A stretch of DNA of 10,198 bases from Candidatus Iainarchaeum sp. (GCA_026397035.1 JAPLVQ010000139.1:1-10198), one strand, 5' to 3'. Positions 1 to 6,471 are shown, counted from the first letter of the stretch. Numbers and translations are program-made. Notes: a model not told the origin generated them from the sequence alone.

Positions 1-26
1 CTAAAGCACGGTAAGGGTTCTCTCGC

Positions 27-422
27 TCAAGACTCTAAAAACGCTTTCAGTTCTTCAACAAACTTTGCCGGGAGTGTGTGCCCTGGTTTTTTTGCAATTT
101 CAAAGAGTTCGTGTAATATTTTCATAGGGTCCCTTCCTGCTTGGTCTTTAATTATTCTCCAACGGCTTTCAACGCCCTTTAGTTCTTTTCGATTTTGCTG
201 TACCCAAGTGGTGATTACTCTTTCTTGTAATGAATCAAGCGGGGTTGCGTGATAACTCATTATCTGTCCGTGCATTCCAATAATCTTTGGCTTATTTGGT
301 CATCCGTGTAAACCCCCTTTAGGGTTGCTTATAACTCTTCCAAATCCTTTGCTTCCTTGCTTAGCAATTGAAATAGCGCGTGAGCGTCGAGCATCAACAT
401 ATTGATTATGTATTCCTGACAT
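27..422 (-). pseudogene. Unknown small basic protein, split by in-frame TGA
   Basis: An ATG at 420-422 opens a reading frame beginning MSGIHNQYVD that runs 40 codons to a TGA at 300-302. The same frame then continues without interruption to a stop at 27-29, for 131 codons in all. The downstream part alone could start at an ATG at 273-275 and give 82 residues. The upstream half is basic and glycine-rich (KQGSKGFGR); the downstream half looks helical (SLQERVITTW, KILHELFEIA). A TATA-like sequence sits about 35 bases before the first ATG, which argues that the upstream start is the original one. A CGA or TGG codon changed to TGA would explain the break. I do not recognise the family. Alternatives are a real 82-residue gene, a sequencing error, or two genes. 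The neighbouring apbE relic supports decay. Confidence 0.5.
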
Positions 423-453
423 AAAATCACATTCACAAGAAATAACTTAATTG

Positions 454-461
454 TTTATAAA
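454..461 (-). promoter_or_regulatory. TATA box for the 27-422 gene
   Basis: TTTATAAA matches the archaeal box A consensus and is centred about 35 bases upstream of the ATG at 422. Initiation about 26 bases downstream would leave a leader of roughly nine bases. The octamer is palindromic, so orientation comes only from the gene it precedes. Confidence 0.45.
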
Positions 462-745
462 TTCATCTCTAACCTTTTGGAAAAATAAAAAAAGGTCCAA
501 CAATATGGCTCTTTTTGTGACTTCCGAAGTATTGGTTATAATCCCCTGAAGTTGCAACCCTCGAGTTCTTTAGAATAATTGAAAACAATTGCTTTTCTTT
601 GTCCCTTGAGTACTGAATAAAAACTTCTTCCTCATGCTCGCCAAAAATTAGCAAATCCCCCTTTGAGTCAATAAAAAAATCTTCCACCCTAAAACCGTCA
701 ATAAACTCCGCAATTTTATCCGTAATATGCCCTTTAGCAATGCTC

Positions 746-766
746 CCTAAATCTGCTGTGTTGCAT
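746..766. repeat. Left end: target duplication plus terminal inverted repeat
   Basis: CCTAAATC (746-753) is the left target-site copy and TGCTGTGTTGCAT (754-766) the left terminal repeat. Both match the right end perfectly. Confidence 0.85.
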
Positions 767-894
767 TATTATGCTTCTCATACTTTTTAGTATCGCAAAC
801 CAACAAAGTTCAAACTTTGGTATTTGCTTCTCAAACTTGATAACATTCAAGTATTTGAACATCAAACCAAAAAAAGGAGTTATGCAACACAGCA
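754..894. mobile_element. MITE-like non-autonomous element, 141 bp
   Basis: The element is bounded by perfect 13-bp terminal inverted repeats, TGCTGTGTTGCAT at 754-766 and ATGCAACACAGCA at 882-894. These are flanked by identical 8-bp direct repeats, CCTAAATC. It has no transposase and no ORF of useful length. Inside are a 7-bp hairpin with a 2-base loop (CAAAGTT at 804-810, AACTTTG at 813-819), a 5-bp hairpin around ATACT/AGTAT near 786-799, and a 9-bp direct repeat TGCTTCTCA at 772-780 and 825-833. An 8-bp duplication is the length typical of IS6- and IS1595-family transposases, so one of those could be the mobilising partner, but the family is not established. The insertion lies in the apbE relic, and the perfect ends suggest it is fairly recent. 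Confidence 0.85.
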
Positions 895-902
895 CCTAAA
901 TC
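882..902. repeat. Right end: terminal inverted repeat plus target duplication
   Basis: ATGCAACACAGCA (882-894) is the exact reverse complement of the left terminal repeat and is followed by the second CCTAAATC (895-902). Only one of the two octamers belongs to the original apbE sequence. Confidence 0.85.
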
Positions 903-936
903 CACCAAAGCTTTTTTATTATTCAAAGTTGCATTA

Positions 937-1458
937 ATGAGCATGGGTTTGCGAAGAAAAAATCATCCTCTCCCGGGACAAGCAGGGCATGCAAAAAGCA
1001 TTTGGAAGAGGTACGCTATTAGGGTAGATGATTTTGGAAACAAACTTTGCTCAAGAAGAGAAGAGAATAGAGCCCCAAACCAACCTTCTTTTGGGTTTAT
1101 TGTAAATAAATTAAGGGTTCCAAAAAAAGCTCTTGAGGCTCTTGCCCCGCGCACCCCAACCGCTAAATTATTGTTAAGAAAAATGACAACAAATGAGCGT
1201 TTGAACGAGTTAAATGTTATGGTTAAGCTTCACTTAAAGACGCTCGCGGGCTGGAGAAGAAAAGGGGTTCTATCCCCGAAAGATTTTGATTTGAGGGCAA
1301 AAGATACTTGGGAGCTTTTTGAGAAATGCAAAAGGGGTATATGCACTCCAGAAGATTTTATGGCAAACAGCTGGCTTGATATTTTTAGAAAGCATGCGCT
1401 CAAAGAAGGCGAAGGGTATTATGAGTCGCTGGTAAAAAGAACAATTCATCAAAAATAA
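937..1458 (+). CDS. Hypothetical protein, 173 aa, possibly 5'-truncated
   Basis: This is a long open frame of basic, soluble character, with no signal peptide or membrane segment. Its C-terminal half looks helical (for example LNVMVKLHLKTLAGWRRKG and FMANSWLDIFRKHALKEG). I do not recognise the family. The frame is open further upstream, back through the right end of the MITE-like element, but the first ATG is at 937, with another at 943. No Shine-Dalgarno sequence or convincing TATA box precedes it. Its first codons overlap DNA that reads as apbE on the other strand, so the current start is probably accidental: either the real start is internal (an ATG at 1183 is possible) or the gene lost its 5' end when it was joined to the apbE relic. 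It converges on the HicA-domain gene with only 27 bases between the stops. Confidence 0.5.
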   Translation: MSMGLRRKNHPLPGQAGHAKSIWKRYAIRVDDFGNKLCSRREENRAPNQPSFGFIVNKLRVPKKALEALAPRTPTAKLLLRKMTTNERLNELNVMVKLHLKTLAGWRRKGVLSPKDFDLRAKDTWELFEKCKRGICTPEDFMANSWLDIFRKHALKEGEGYYESLVKRTIHQK

Positions 1459-1485
1459 GTTCAATCTAAGAATTAGCTTTGGAAT

Positions 1486-2580
1486 TCATTTAGATTCAAT
1501 ATACTCTATTCCATTCCAAATAAATTTGGTACCATGCATGCGCGCAGCATTGAATTGCTCTTTTGTAATCCCTGCTTCGCGTAATGTATCCGCAATAACA
1601 GGAACATTTTTCTCAGGGGAACTGCGATGTCCCGCAACAACAGTCCTTTTTCCAGTTTGAGAATTAACCAAAACCCTGTGACTGCTCCTGGTTTTGCCTC
1701 TTCCAAGAAAACCAAAATTGTGGATAAGCAATTTTTCCAGTTCTTCATAATGAATCGGTCGTAATTGTTTAGTCGCAAGATTTCTTCCATTATGCGAATT
1801 TAAAAAAATCCTTTCTATATTTTGCGGATTCTCAACAGTTTCCTTTTCCAAAACGCTTTTTTCTTGTTTTTGCGTGTGATTAGCAAGAAGATCCCTGATT
1901 GCAGACTCTATTTTGGTCACATCCCTAACCGAACTCACTTCAAGTTTTTTAATTTTACTAAGAAGGAGCGGAATTTTTTCACGCGGCGCTCCGTCTCTTA
2001 ATCCCCTTTTTATAATATATTTATGTAGCTCTGACGCATTTCTTTCTTGAATCTGCTTTGCCGCCTCAACTTCTTTTTGCCGCATCAATAACTCGGCTTC
2101 GCTCCATTTTGGTCTAGTCGCACCACTTCCAGCAGGTTTCACTCCTTGATAAGCACTAAAATTATTCCTAGTATGCACTCTATTTTGAGTTAATTCTCTT
2201 TTTCCCCAATTGCTTGGCCTGAATCTTCTTCTTAATCTAATTTCACTAATCCATTTTTTTACCTTGCCAAAAGCAAGAACCCCTAATAAGGTTACGCCTA
2301 GACCAGTGCTTGCCCCAGAAAGACCATCAATCGCAACTTGAGTTGAAGAGTTTTTATGAAAAGAGGAATGTGTAATTAAAGCTATAGAACCTGCTGCTGT
2401 CCCGCCGGCAACAATCCCTGCCCGCTTAATTCCAGCCTTAACTTGTTCAGGAGTGGGTCTGTTGCGAAATTCTTCCCTTCGTTGTTGTTTCGCTTTTCTG
2501 TGCCCCCTAATCTTGTCTCTTCTTATTATCCTTAAGGAATACCTTCTTGCACTATTAAAGAAACCGCACAAAATAATCAA
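1486..2580 (-). CDS. Membrane-anchored protein with C-terminal HicA-like toxin domain
   Basis: The protein has 364 residues starting at TTG 2580; an in-frame TAG lies just upstream and no ATG is nearby. Residues 10-40 are very basic. Two glycine-rich hydrophobic stretches (about 55-70 and 92-107) could form a membrane hairpin. Residues 160-250 are charged and helical, including YIIKRGLRDGAPREKIPLLL. Residues 276-343 resemble HicA (YcfA-type mRNA interferase): YEELEKLLIHNFGFLGRG, then SSHRVLV with His301 where HicA has its catalytic GSHH histidine, then KRTVVAGH and ADTLREAGITKEQF, the usual C-terminal helix. Free HicA toxins are about 60-80 residues and paired with HicB; here the domain is fused and no HicB is visible on either side. 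It may be a membrane-tethered RNase or an RNA-binding derivative that has lost toxicity. A separate TATA box in the 74-base gap behind the dehydrogenase suggests its own transcription. Confidence 0.75.
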   Translation of the reverse strand: MIILCGFFNSARRYSLRIIRRDKIRGHRKAKQQRREEFRNRPTPEQVKAGIKRAGIVAGGTAAGSIALITHSSFHKNSSTQVAIDGLSGASTGLGVTLLGVLAFGKVKKWISEIRLRRRFRPSNWGKRELTQNRVHTRNNFSAYQGVKPAGSGATRPKWSEAELLMRQKEVEAAKQIQERNASELHKYIIKRGLRDGAPREKIPLLLSKIKKLEVSSVRDVTKIESAIRDLLANHTQKQEKSVLEKETVENPQNIERIFLNSHNGRNLATKQLRPIHYEELEKLLIHNFGFLGRGKTRSSHRVLVNSQTGKRTVVAGHRSSPEKNVPVIADTLREAGITKEQFNAARMHGTKFIWNGIEYIESK

Positions 2581-2634
2581 CCTATACTATTAGGATAAAT
2601 TCTTTTACTTAAACCTTTCCGCAAAGATGGTAAT

Positions 2635-2643
2635 GTATAAAGC
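2635..2643 (-). promoter_or_regulatory. TATA box for the HicA-domain gene
   Basis: GCTTTATAC on the minus strand lies in the 74-base gap after the dehydrogenase stop. Initiation about 26 bases downstream would give a leader of about 33 bases to TTG 2580. No clear Shine-Dalgarno sequence is seen. Confidence 0.35.
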
Positions 2644-2654
2644 ATATTAAATTT

Positions 2655-3686
2655 TCATATCGGTCGTATTACAACTTTTCCGCCGTTGATTTCTCCGCGT
2701 TGCCCTGTTTTGAGGTTTAATCCAAGGATTTGGAATGCGGTTTGATAATCCTTAATAGAAATAGTGTGGGTAATGATTTTCTTAAAGGATTTATTGTCTT
2801 TGAGCATTTTTATCGCGGGTTCAAAAGTTAAGTTAGAATCAATGGATCCAATTATTCGTATTCCATTATCAGTCAAAAAAGAGGGTTTGATTTTCGCTTC
2901 AAAGCTATAATCAAGCCCTGCTACAATAATATCTCCTCCACGGTCAACCACATTAATCAGTTCTTTTAACAATCTCCCGCTCGTGTCAACCACTATGTCA
3001 AACTTTCTCATAGAGTTAACTAAAAGTAAATCCATTTTTGTATAATTTTGAACTTCTCTAAACAGTCCTTGGGCTTGTTTTACTCTGTATTCAGAAATAT
3101 CTCCTATTGTTACTTCGCACCCCATTGTGCGTGCTGCGAGTCCAAAGAGTAGTCCTATTGGTCCTGCTCCGACAATAAGTACTCGTGATTCGTAGCTGAT
3201 TCGGCTTTGTCTTAAAGCATTTAGTACGCAAGCCAATGGTTCAGTTAGTGTAGCTTCTTCAAAAGATAATTCTTCGGGGAGTTCGTGCAAAAAGGAAGCG
3301 TTTACGACGTGGTATTTTGCATAAGTTCCATTATGAGATACTCCTGTTTCTGTGTGGTGTTTTTCCGCGCAATAGTTTGGTCGGTTGTTTTGGCAGTAAA
3401 AGCAAATCCCGCAGTGGTAGGTAGGATCAATTATAATTTTGTCCCCTACTTTTACATTTTTCACTTTTGAGCCTACTTCTTTAACAATTCCAGAAGATTC
3501 GTGTCCTAAAATAATTCCGTACTTGGCTTTGTATTCTTTTCTTAGTATATGAATATCGGTTCCGCAAATCCCAGTGGCTTTTATTTGAATTAGCACATCA
3601 TACTCATCACTAATTTTTGGTATTGGAACATTTACTAGTTCCAGTGCTTTATTTTCGCTATATACAAGTGCTTTCATAGTATTCAT
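2655..3686 (-). CDS. Zinc-dependent medium-chain (sugar-)alcohol dehydrogenase
   Basis: This 343-residue protein has full family length and belongs to the MDR superfamily near sorbitol/L-threonine/polyol dehydrogenases. Catalytic zinc ligands are visible as Cys41 (GICGTD), His62-Glu63 (GHESSG) and Glu149 (TEPLAC). The structural zinc site is complete: Cys92, Cys95, Cys98 and Cys106. The Rossmann motif is GAGPIG (173-178), with Asp196 at the end of the next strand, which favours NAD over NADP. It should reversibly oxidise a secondary alcohol to a ketone in the cytoplasm. The start ATG overlaps the phosphatase stop as ATGA, so it is translationally coupled as the last gene of the operon; ATG 3677 (MKALVYSENK) is a possible alternative start. 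The preceding aminotransferase and phosphatase genes suggest it makes or consumes a keto-polyol that is aminated. The substrate cannot be read from the sequence. Confidence 0.9.
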   Translation of the reverse strand: MNTMKALVYSENKALELVNVPIPKISDEYDVLIQIKATGICGTDIHILRKEYKAKYGIILGHESSGIVKEVGSKVKNVKVGDKIIIDPTYHCGICFYCQNNRPNYCAEKHHTETGVSHNGTYAKYHVVNASFLHELPEELSFEEATLTEPLACVLNALRQSRISYESRVLIVGAGPIGLLFGLAARTMGCEVTIGDISEYRVKQAQGLFREVQNYTKMDLLLVNSMRKFDIVVDTSGRLLKELINVVDRGGDIIVAGLDYSFEAKIKPSFLTDNGIRIIGSIDSNLTFEPAIKMLKDNKSFKKIITHTISIKDYQTAFQILGLNLKTGQRGEINGGKVVIRPI

Positions 3687-4693
3687 AAATTTTCACTTCC
3701 CCAGTTAAGTTGGTTCATAATCTTTTGGTGTAAGTCAGGATTTGAAGCTGCGATTATTGAGCACTGCCCTTTTATGCTTTTATCAGTTGTGAGAACGAGT
3801 TCATCTAGACTTTTTCCATAAGCGTCAGTCACGACCCCTCCCGCTTTACTCAAAATAAATGCCGCTGCCGCAATGTCATATGGAAAAAGAGTAACAACCT
3901 TTCCCCGCCCGACTTTTAGAAATTCTTCTTCAAGTTCTGGATGATCCAAAAGTATTCTGTGTCCTACATCAACATGTGAGTCTAATTGTCCCGTAAGTAT
4001 CCTTGTTAATGAAAATGAAGCGCTTGTAAAAACAAATACCGCTCCTGTTGTCACAGAATTATCAATCAAGTCTCCGCATACTTTTGTGATTTGCTTTATC
4101 GGGTGCGCAGTGAGTTCGGTGCTCCAAAACATATTATCAAGTTCAATTTCTTTATTTAGTAATGGTACTTGCGGAACCGAGCTCATAATTTTTGGCTGAC
4201 TTCTATCCGCATAAAAATAATCCCCGCTTTTTAATTCAAGTATTAAAGCATTAGTGATTTCTCCAAATACAGGACGTTTAGAGTAAGGCACTACTGCAGC
4301 AGAGAAGCAGCAGCTTTCAAAATTAGCCATTGCGGGTCTTGTTCCGTCAATTGGATCTATTATGAGCAGCCACTTTGGGTTTTTGTGAACAGAAATCATT
4401 CCCCTGTCTTCAGAAAAATAAGCTATAGGAAGTTTCCATTCTTGCAGTGCTTTTTCAACGATTGTCTCAGCAAGCTCGTCGATCTCAAAATGCGGGTCTC
4501 CCCCGTATTGTCTTCGAATAATTTCCCGTTTGTTATTATTTAACTTAGGCAGAACAGCTTTTCGAACGTTTGTTGCAAGTTTTAACAGTTCAGTAAGCAT
4601 GGATAATTCTTCACCAGTCCCAGTTGGATTATCTTTCTTGACAAAAATATTCTTCTTAACAGAAGTACTCTTTTCGACAGAATTGTTTTTCAT
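3683..4693 (-). CDS. Inositol-monophosphatase-family sugar/polyol phosphatase
   Basis: The protein has 336 residues and the metal-dependent, lithium-sensitive-type phosphatase fold. Motifs in order are GGDPHFEIDELAE (64-76), FSED with metal ligand Glu95, IIDPIDGTRPAMAN (111-124; metal ligands Asp113 and Asp116), and PYDIAAAAFILSKAGG (271-286; Asp273 is the third metal aspartate). All catalytic residues are present. Members remove phosphate from inositol phosphates, fructose bisphosphate, phosphoadenosine phosphate or NADP; which applies here is not evident. The first roughly 27 residues are an added tail of hexapeptide repeats of xSVKKx type (TSVKKN, IFVKKD) encoded by an 18-bp DNA repeat; the conserved fold begins near residue 28. 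Both ends overlap neighbours by ATGA, placing it between aminotransferase and dehydrogenase. SpcA and StrO in aminocyclitol antibiotic pathways are family members with a comparable role. Confidence 0.88.
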   Translation of the reverse strand: MKNNSVEKSTSVKKNIFVKKDNPTGTGEELSMLTELLKLATNVRKAVLPKLNNNKREIIRRQYGGDPHFEIDELAETIVEKALQEWKLPIAYFSEDRGMISVHKNPKWLLIIDPIDGTRPAMANFESCCFSAAVVPYSKRPVFGEITNALILELKSGDYFYADRSQPKIMSSVPQVPLLNKEIELDNMFWSTELTAHPIKQITKVCGDLIDNSVTTGAVFVFTSASFSLTRILTGQLDSHVDVGHRILLDHPELEEEFLKVGRGKVVTLFPYDIAAAAFILSKAGGVVTDAYGKSLDELVLTTDKSIKGQCSIIAASNPDLHQKIMNQLNWGSENL

Positions 4694-4737
4694 AAAAGCA
4701 CCTTCTTATCATGTCCAGTTATTTCCTTATCAGAATC
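4613..4737 (-). repeat. Degenerate 18-bp tandem array across the aminotransferase/phosphatase junction
   Basis: Read on the minus strand from 4737, the DNA divides into about seven units of 18 bases; one unit, containing the ATGA overlap, has 17. Example units are GATTCTGATAAGGAAATA (4737-4720) and ACTTCTGTTAAGAAGAAT (4666-4649). The shared core is approximately NATTCTGNNAAGAA. The units encode the C-terminal DSDKEI-type tail of the aminotransferase and, in another frame, the xSVKKx N-terminal tail of the phosphatase. Their age and degeneracy make the outer limits uncertain. Confidence 0.6.
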
Positions 4738-6270
4738 CATTGATTTTTGATTATGTTTCGGATTTACTTGGGCAAATATTTCCAGTACTTCTTTAGTTAA
4801 ATCGCCAAGGTTTTTTGGATTATATATTTCATTAAGAACTAAGTCAAGTGTTGTAAATGCCTGTTGTAATTGTTTTGTAGTTGTTATTAATGGTGGCTGG
4901 AACATTAAAGTGTTTCCAAGGTGGCGGTATCTGGAATTGGAAATTATTATTCCTCTTTGGAGCATTTTTGAAACAATTAAATCAGCAGTCTTCGCATCCT
5001 CTGCTCCAAAATTATTCACTATATCAATCGCACCTTTTAGACCCATGCATCTGGCATTTTTCAAATTAGGATACTTTTTTTCAAGATTTTCAAGCGAAAT
5101 CTTGATTAAGTAACTTAATTCTTCAGTTCGCCCTAAGGCGGGCGCTAGCTCTTTTAAATAAGCGAGTCCCGCGCTTATGCTGACTGGGTTGTGGGCGAAC
5201 GTAAAGGAGTGGTCACCAGGCTCAAAAGCATATTTTTCCTTGTAAATAGTACCAGCAAGAGGGAATCCTCCTCCGATTGCTTTTCCAAACACTAAGATGT
5301 CAGGAATAATTTCGTATTCACTGCACAAGAAAGTTACTCCCATGCATCCAAATCCGGTCTGGACTTCATCAATAATCATCGCTACTCCATGCTTGTCACA
5401 CAAATTTCTTATTCCTTTAACTAAATTTTTGTCCAGGATTTTGCATCCTGAGTTTCCTTGTATTAGTTCAAGAATAATTCCTGCGGGTTTTTCTTTTACC
5501 ATCTTTTCTTCAATATCAAAAATATCTTTTTTGACTTCAATTCCATTGGTAAAGTAATTCTTGTACTTGCTTTGGGGCAATTTCCAGCTGACCCCCATAG
5601 TAGCAAAGCTCCTTCCATGGAACCCATCTTCTAAATACAATATCTTGTCCCTGTCTTTATAGTAATTAATAGCTAATTTCATGGCTCCTTCAACAGCAAG
5701 GCTTCCGTGGAGTACAAAATTAACTTTGGCTAGACCTGTTGGAGCTAGTTCAAGTATTTTTTGCACGAGTTCAGTTTTTTCTGGAGTAGCATAAGCGGTT
5801 CTTAAATGAGTTATTTCTAATAGTTGTTTTCTCACTGCCGCAATTACTTTCTTATTATTGTGCCCTAAAGGCATTGACCATGTTTGAGAGAACATGTCAA
5901 AGTATCTTTTCCCGCTTGAGTCCCACAAATATACCCCGTTTGCTTTGTCAATAGTAAGGGCTTCGGAACAAATTGTGCTTCCTTCGCACATTGCGTGCCC
6001 TGCTTTTTTAACCGTTTCAATTGGTTGAATAACTTCACTTTCAAAACTTCTCGAATTCTCAAAATCTTTTAACTTCTCAGAATGTACTAAAACATCAGAA
6101 GTCATTGAACCCACTGGAGTTACTGTCTCCTTTGAAGGCGCCAAAATCCTAGAAGTCACTAAATTCCCAGAATCTGCCAGCCCCTCAGAATTCACTGAAC
6201 TCAATATAGTTTTGAAATCCTCAAAGTTTTTCGCAGTTTTTAAACTTTTTTCATTAAAATTTTGGCTCAT
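4690..6270 (-). CDS. Class III PLP-dependent aminotransferase with repeat-rich N-terminal extension
   Basis: The protein has 526 residues, against about 400-450 usual for the family. The core starts near residue 80. Landmarks are GVYLWDSSGKRYFDMFSQ (112-129), HGSLAVEGAMKLA (188-200; PLP phosphate-binding region), DGFHGRSFATMG (215-226), IIDEVQTGFG (299-308; Asp301 contacts the pyridine nitrogen), FGKAIGGGFPLAG (328-340; Lys330 forms the Schiff base) and SFTFAHNPVS (355-364). Residues 27-80 are nine hexapeptide repeats of xSxxLV type. The last 15 or so residues come from a related 18-bp repeat. It should transfer an amino group from an amino donor to an aldehyde or ketone. Its place ahead of a sugar-type phosphatase and a polyol dehydrogenase favours an amino-polyol or aminocyclitol product over ornithine or GABA metabolism, but this is inference. 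The start has GAAGG six bases upstream and a TATA box; an internal start after the repeats is possible. Confidence 0.9.
   Translation of the reverse strand: MSQNFNEKSLKTAKNFEDFKTILSSVNSEGLADSGNLVTSRILAPSKETVTPVGSMTSDVLVHSEKLKDFENSRSFESEVIQPIETVKKAGHAMCEGSTICSEALTIDKANGVYLWDSSGKRYFDMFSQTWSMPLGHNNKKVIAAVRKQLLEITHLRTAYATPEKTELVQKILELAPTGLAKVNFVLHGSLAVEGAMKLAINYYKDRDKILYLEDGFHGRSFATMGVSWKLPQSKYKNYFTNGIEVKKDIFDIEEKMVKEKPAGIILELIQGNSGCKILDKNLVKGIRNLCDKHGVAMIIDEVQTGFGCMGVTFLCSEYEIIPDILVFGKAIGGGFPLAGTIYKEKYAFEPGDHSFTFAHNPVSISAGLAYLKELAPALGRTEELSYLIKISLENLEKKYPNLKNARCMGLKGAIDIVNNFGAEDAKTADLIVSKMLQRGIIISNSRYRHLGNTLMFQPPLITTTKQLQQAFTTLDLVLNEIYNPKNLGDLTKEVLEIFAQVNPKHNQKSMDSDKEITGHDKKVLL
6031..6192 (-). 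repeat. Nine-unit degenerate 18-bp (hexapeptide) repeat in aminotransferase N-terminus
   Basis: The 162 bases from 6192 to 6031 divide into nine in-register 18-base units encoding residues 27-80. Example units are NSEGLA, TSRILA, TSDVLV and HSEKLK, with consensus x-S-x-x-L-(V/A). Serine codon TCT follows an A/C-T pair in most units (AATTCT, GATTCT, ACTTCT, CATTCT). The last two units (DFENSR, SFESEV) are the most diverged. The segment is serine-rich and probably disordered. Confidence 0.7.
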
Positions 6271-6276
6271 GATTAA

Positions 6277-6321
6277 CCTTCGAATGGATTGAATATATTA
6301 CTTGTCCCAATAAAATATAAC
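6277..6321 (-). promoter_or_regulatory. Promoter and ribosome binding site of the three-gene operon
   Basis: On the minus strand, GTTATATTTTA (6321-6311) is a TATA-box candidate about 46 bases before the ATG at 6270. It predicts a start near 6290 and a 20-base leader. GAAGG at 6281-6277, six bases before the ATG, is a plausible Shine-Dalgarno sequence. No comparable promoter is needed for the two downstream genes because of their ATGA overlaps. Confidence 0.45.
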
Positions 6322-6471
6322 GAACCTTATTCAGGATACAAAAAGTATGATTACTATTTTTCCAACCCATATTGCGCATATTGAGAATATCAAAACTATG
6401 CTTTATATTTATCAAATTAGTTTTGTTTTTAAAAAGCCGCCTTCCAAAGCTTTATCCTTACACTAAGCTAT

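Larger units (their letters stand above)
469..962 (-). pseudogene. apbE: apbE-like FAD:protein FMN transferase fragment, interrupted by a MITE-like element
   Basis: ApbE-family proteins transfer FMN from FAD to a threonine of target flavoproteins. Two family landmarks are visible. One is DLGSIAKG followed by HITDKIAEF, matching the family's DLGGIAKGYAVD region. The other is VATSGDYNQYFGSHKKSHIV, matching its ATSGDYERYF...HII region. The first motif is cut at its glycine codon by the element at 754-894 and is restored in frame only when the element and one CCTAAATC copy are removed. The insert plus duplication adds 149 bases, shifting frame as well as adding stops. The relic is also truncated at both ends. 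The frame is closed by TGA at 963-965 upstream (first ATG at 942-944), with no recognisable N-terminal domain. Downstream it ends FIFPKG shortly after HIV, without the roughly 90 residues ApbE normally has. The surviving part starting with GTG at 687 is very unlikely to be functional. Confidence 0.8.

Noticed and set aside
300..302. TGA read as selenocysteine or as a reassigned codon
   Set aside because: Other genes here use TGA as a stop in the ATGA overlaps, and no SECIS-like structure was recognised; a nonsense mutation is simpler.
754..894. Element regarded as a transcription terminator or structured RNA
   Set aside because: The perfect 8-bp direct repeats outside the inverted ends, and the apbE frame restored by its removal, show insertion by transposition.
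963..1154. Minus-strand ORF opposite the hypothetical gene
   Set aside because: It is closed by the TGA that ends the apbE relic, shows no ApbE N-terminal features and looks like the shadow of the plus-strand frame.
4530..4796. Plus-strand ORF over the aminotransferase/phosphatase junction
   Set aside because: It is antisense to two well-supported genes and to the repeat array; its regular composition comes from the repeat.
6031..6192. CRISPR-like array
   Set aside because: Units are only 18 bp, contiguous without unique spacers, degenerate and in coding register, so this is a tandem repeat.
6347..6466. Plus-strand 39-codon ORF between phoU and the operon
   Set aside because: AT-rich, low-complexity product without promoter, Shine-Dalgarno sequence or recognisable motif; it overlaps the terminator candidate of phoU.
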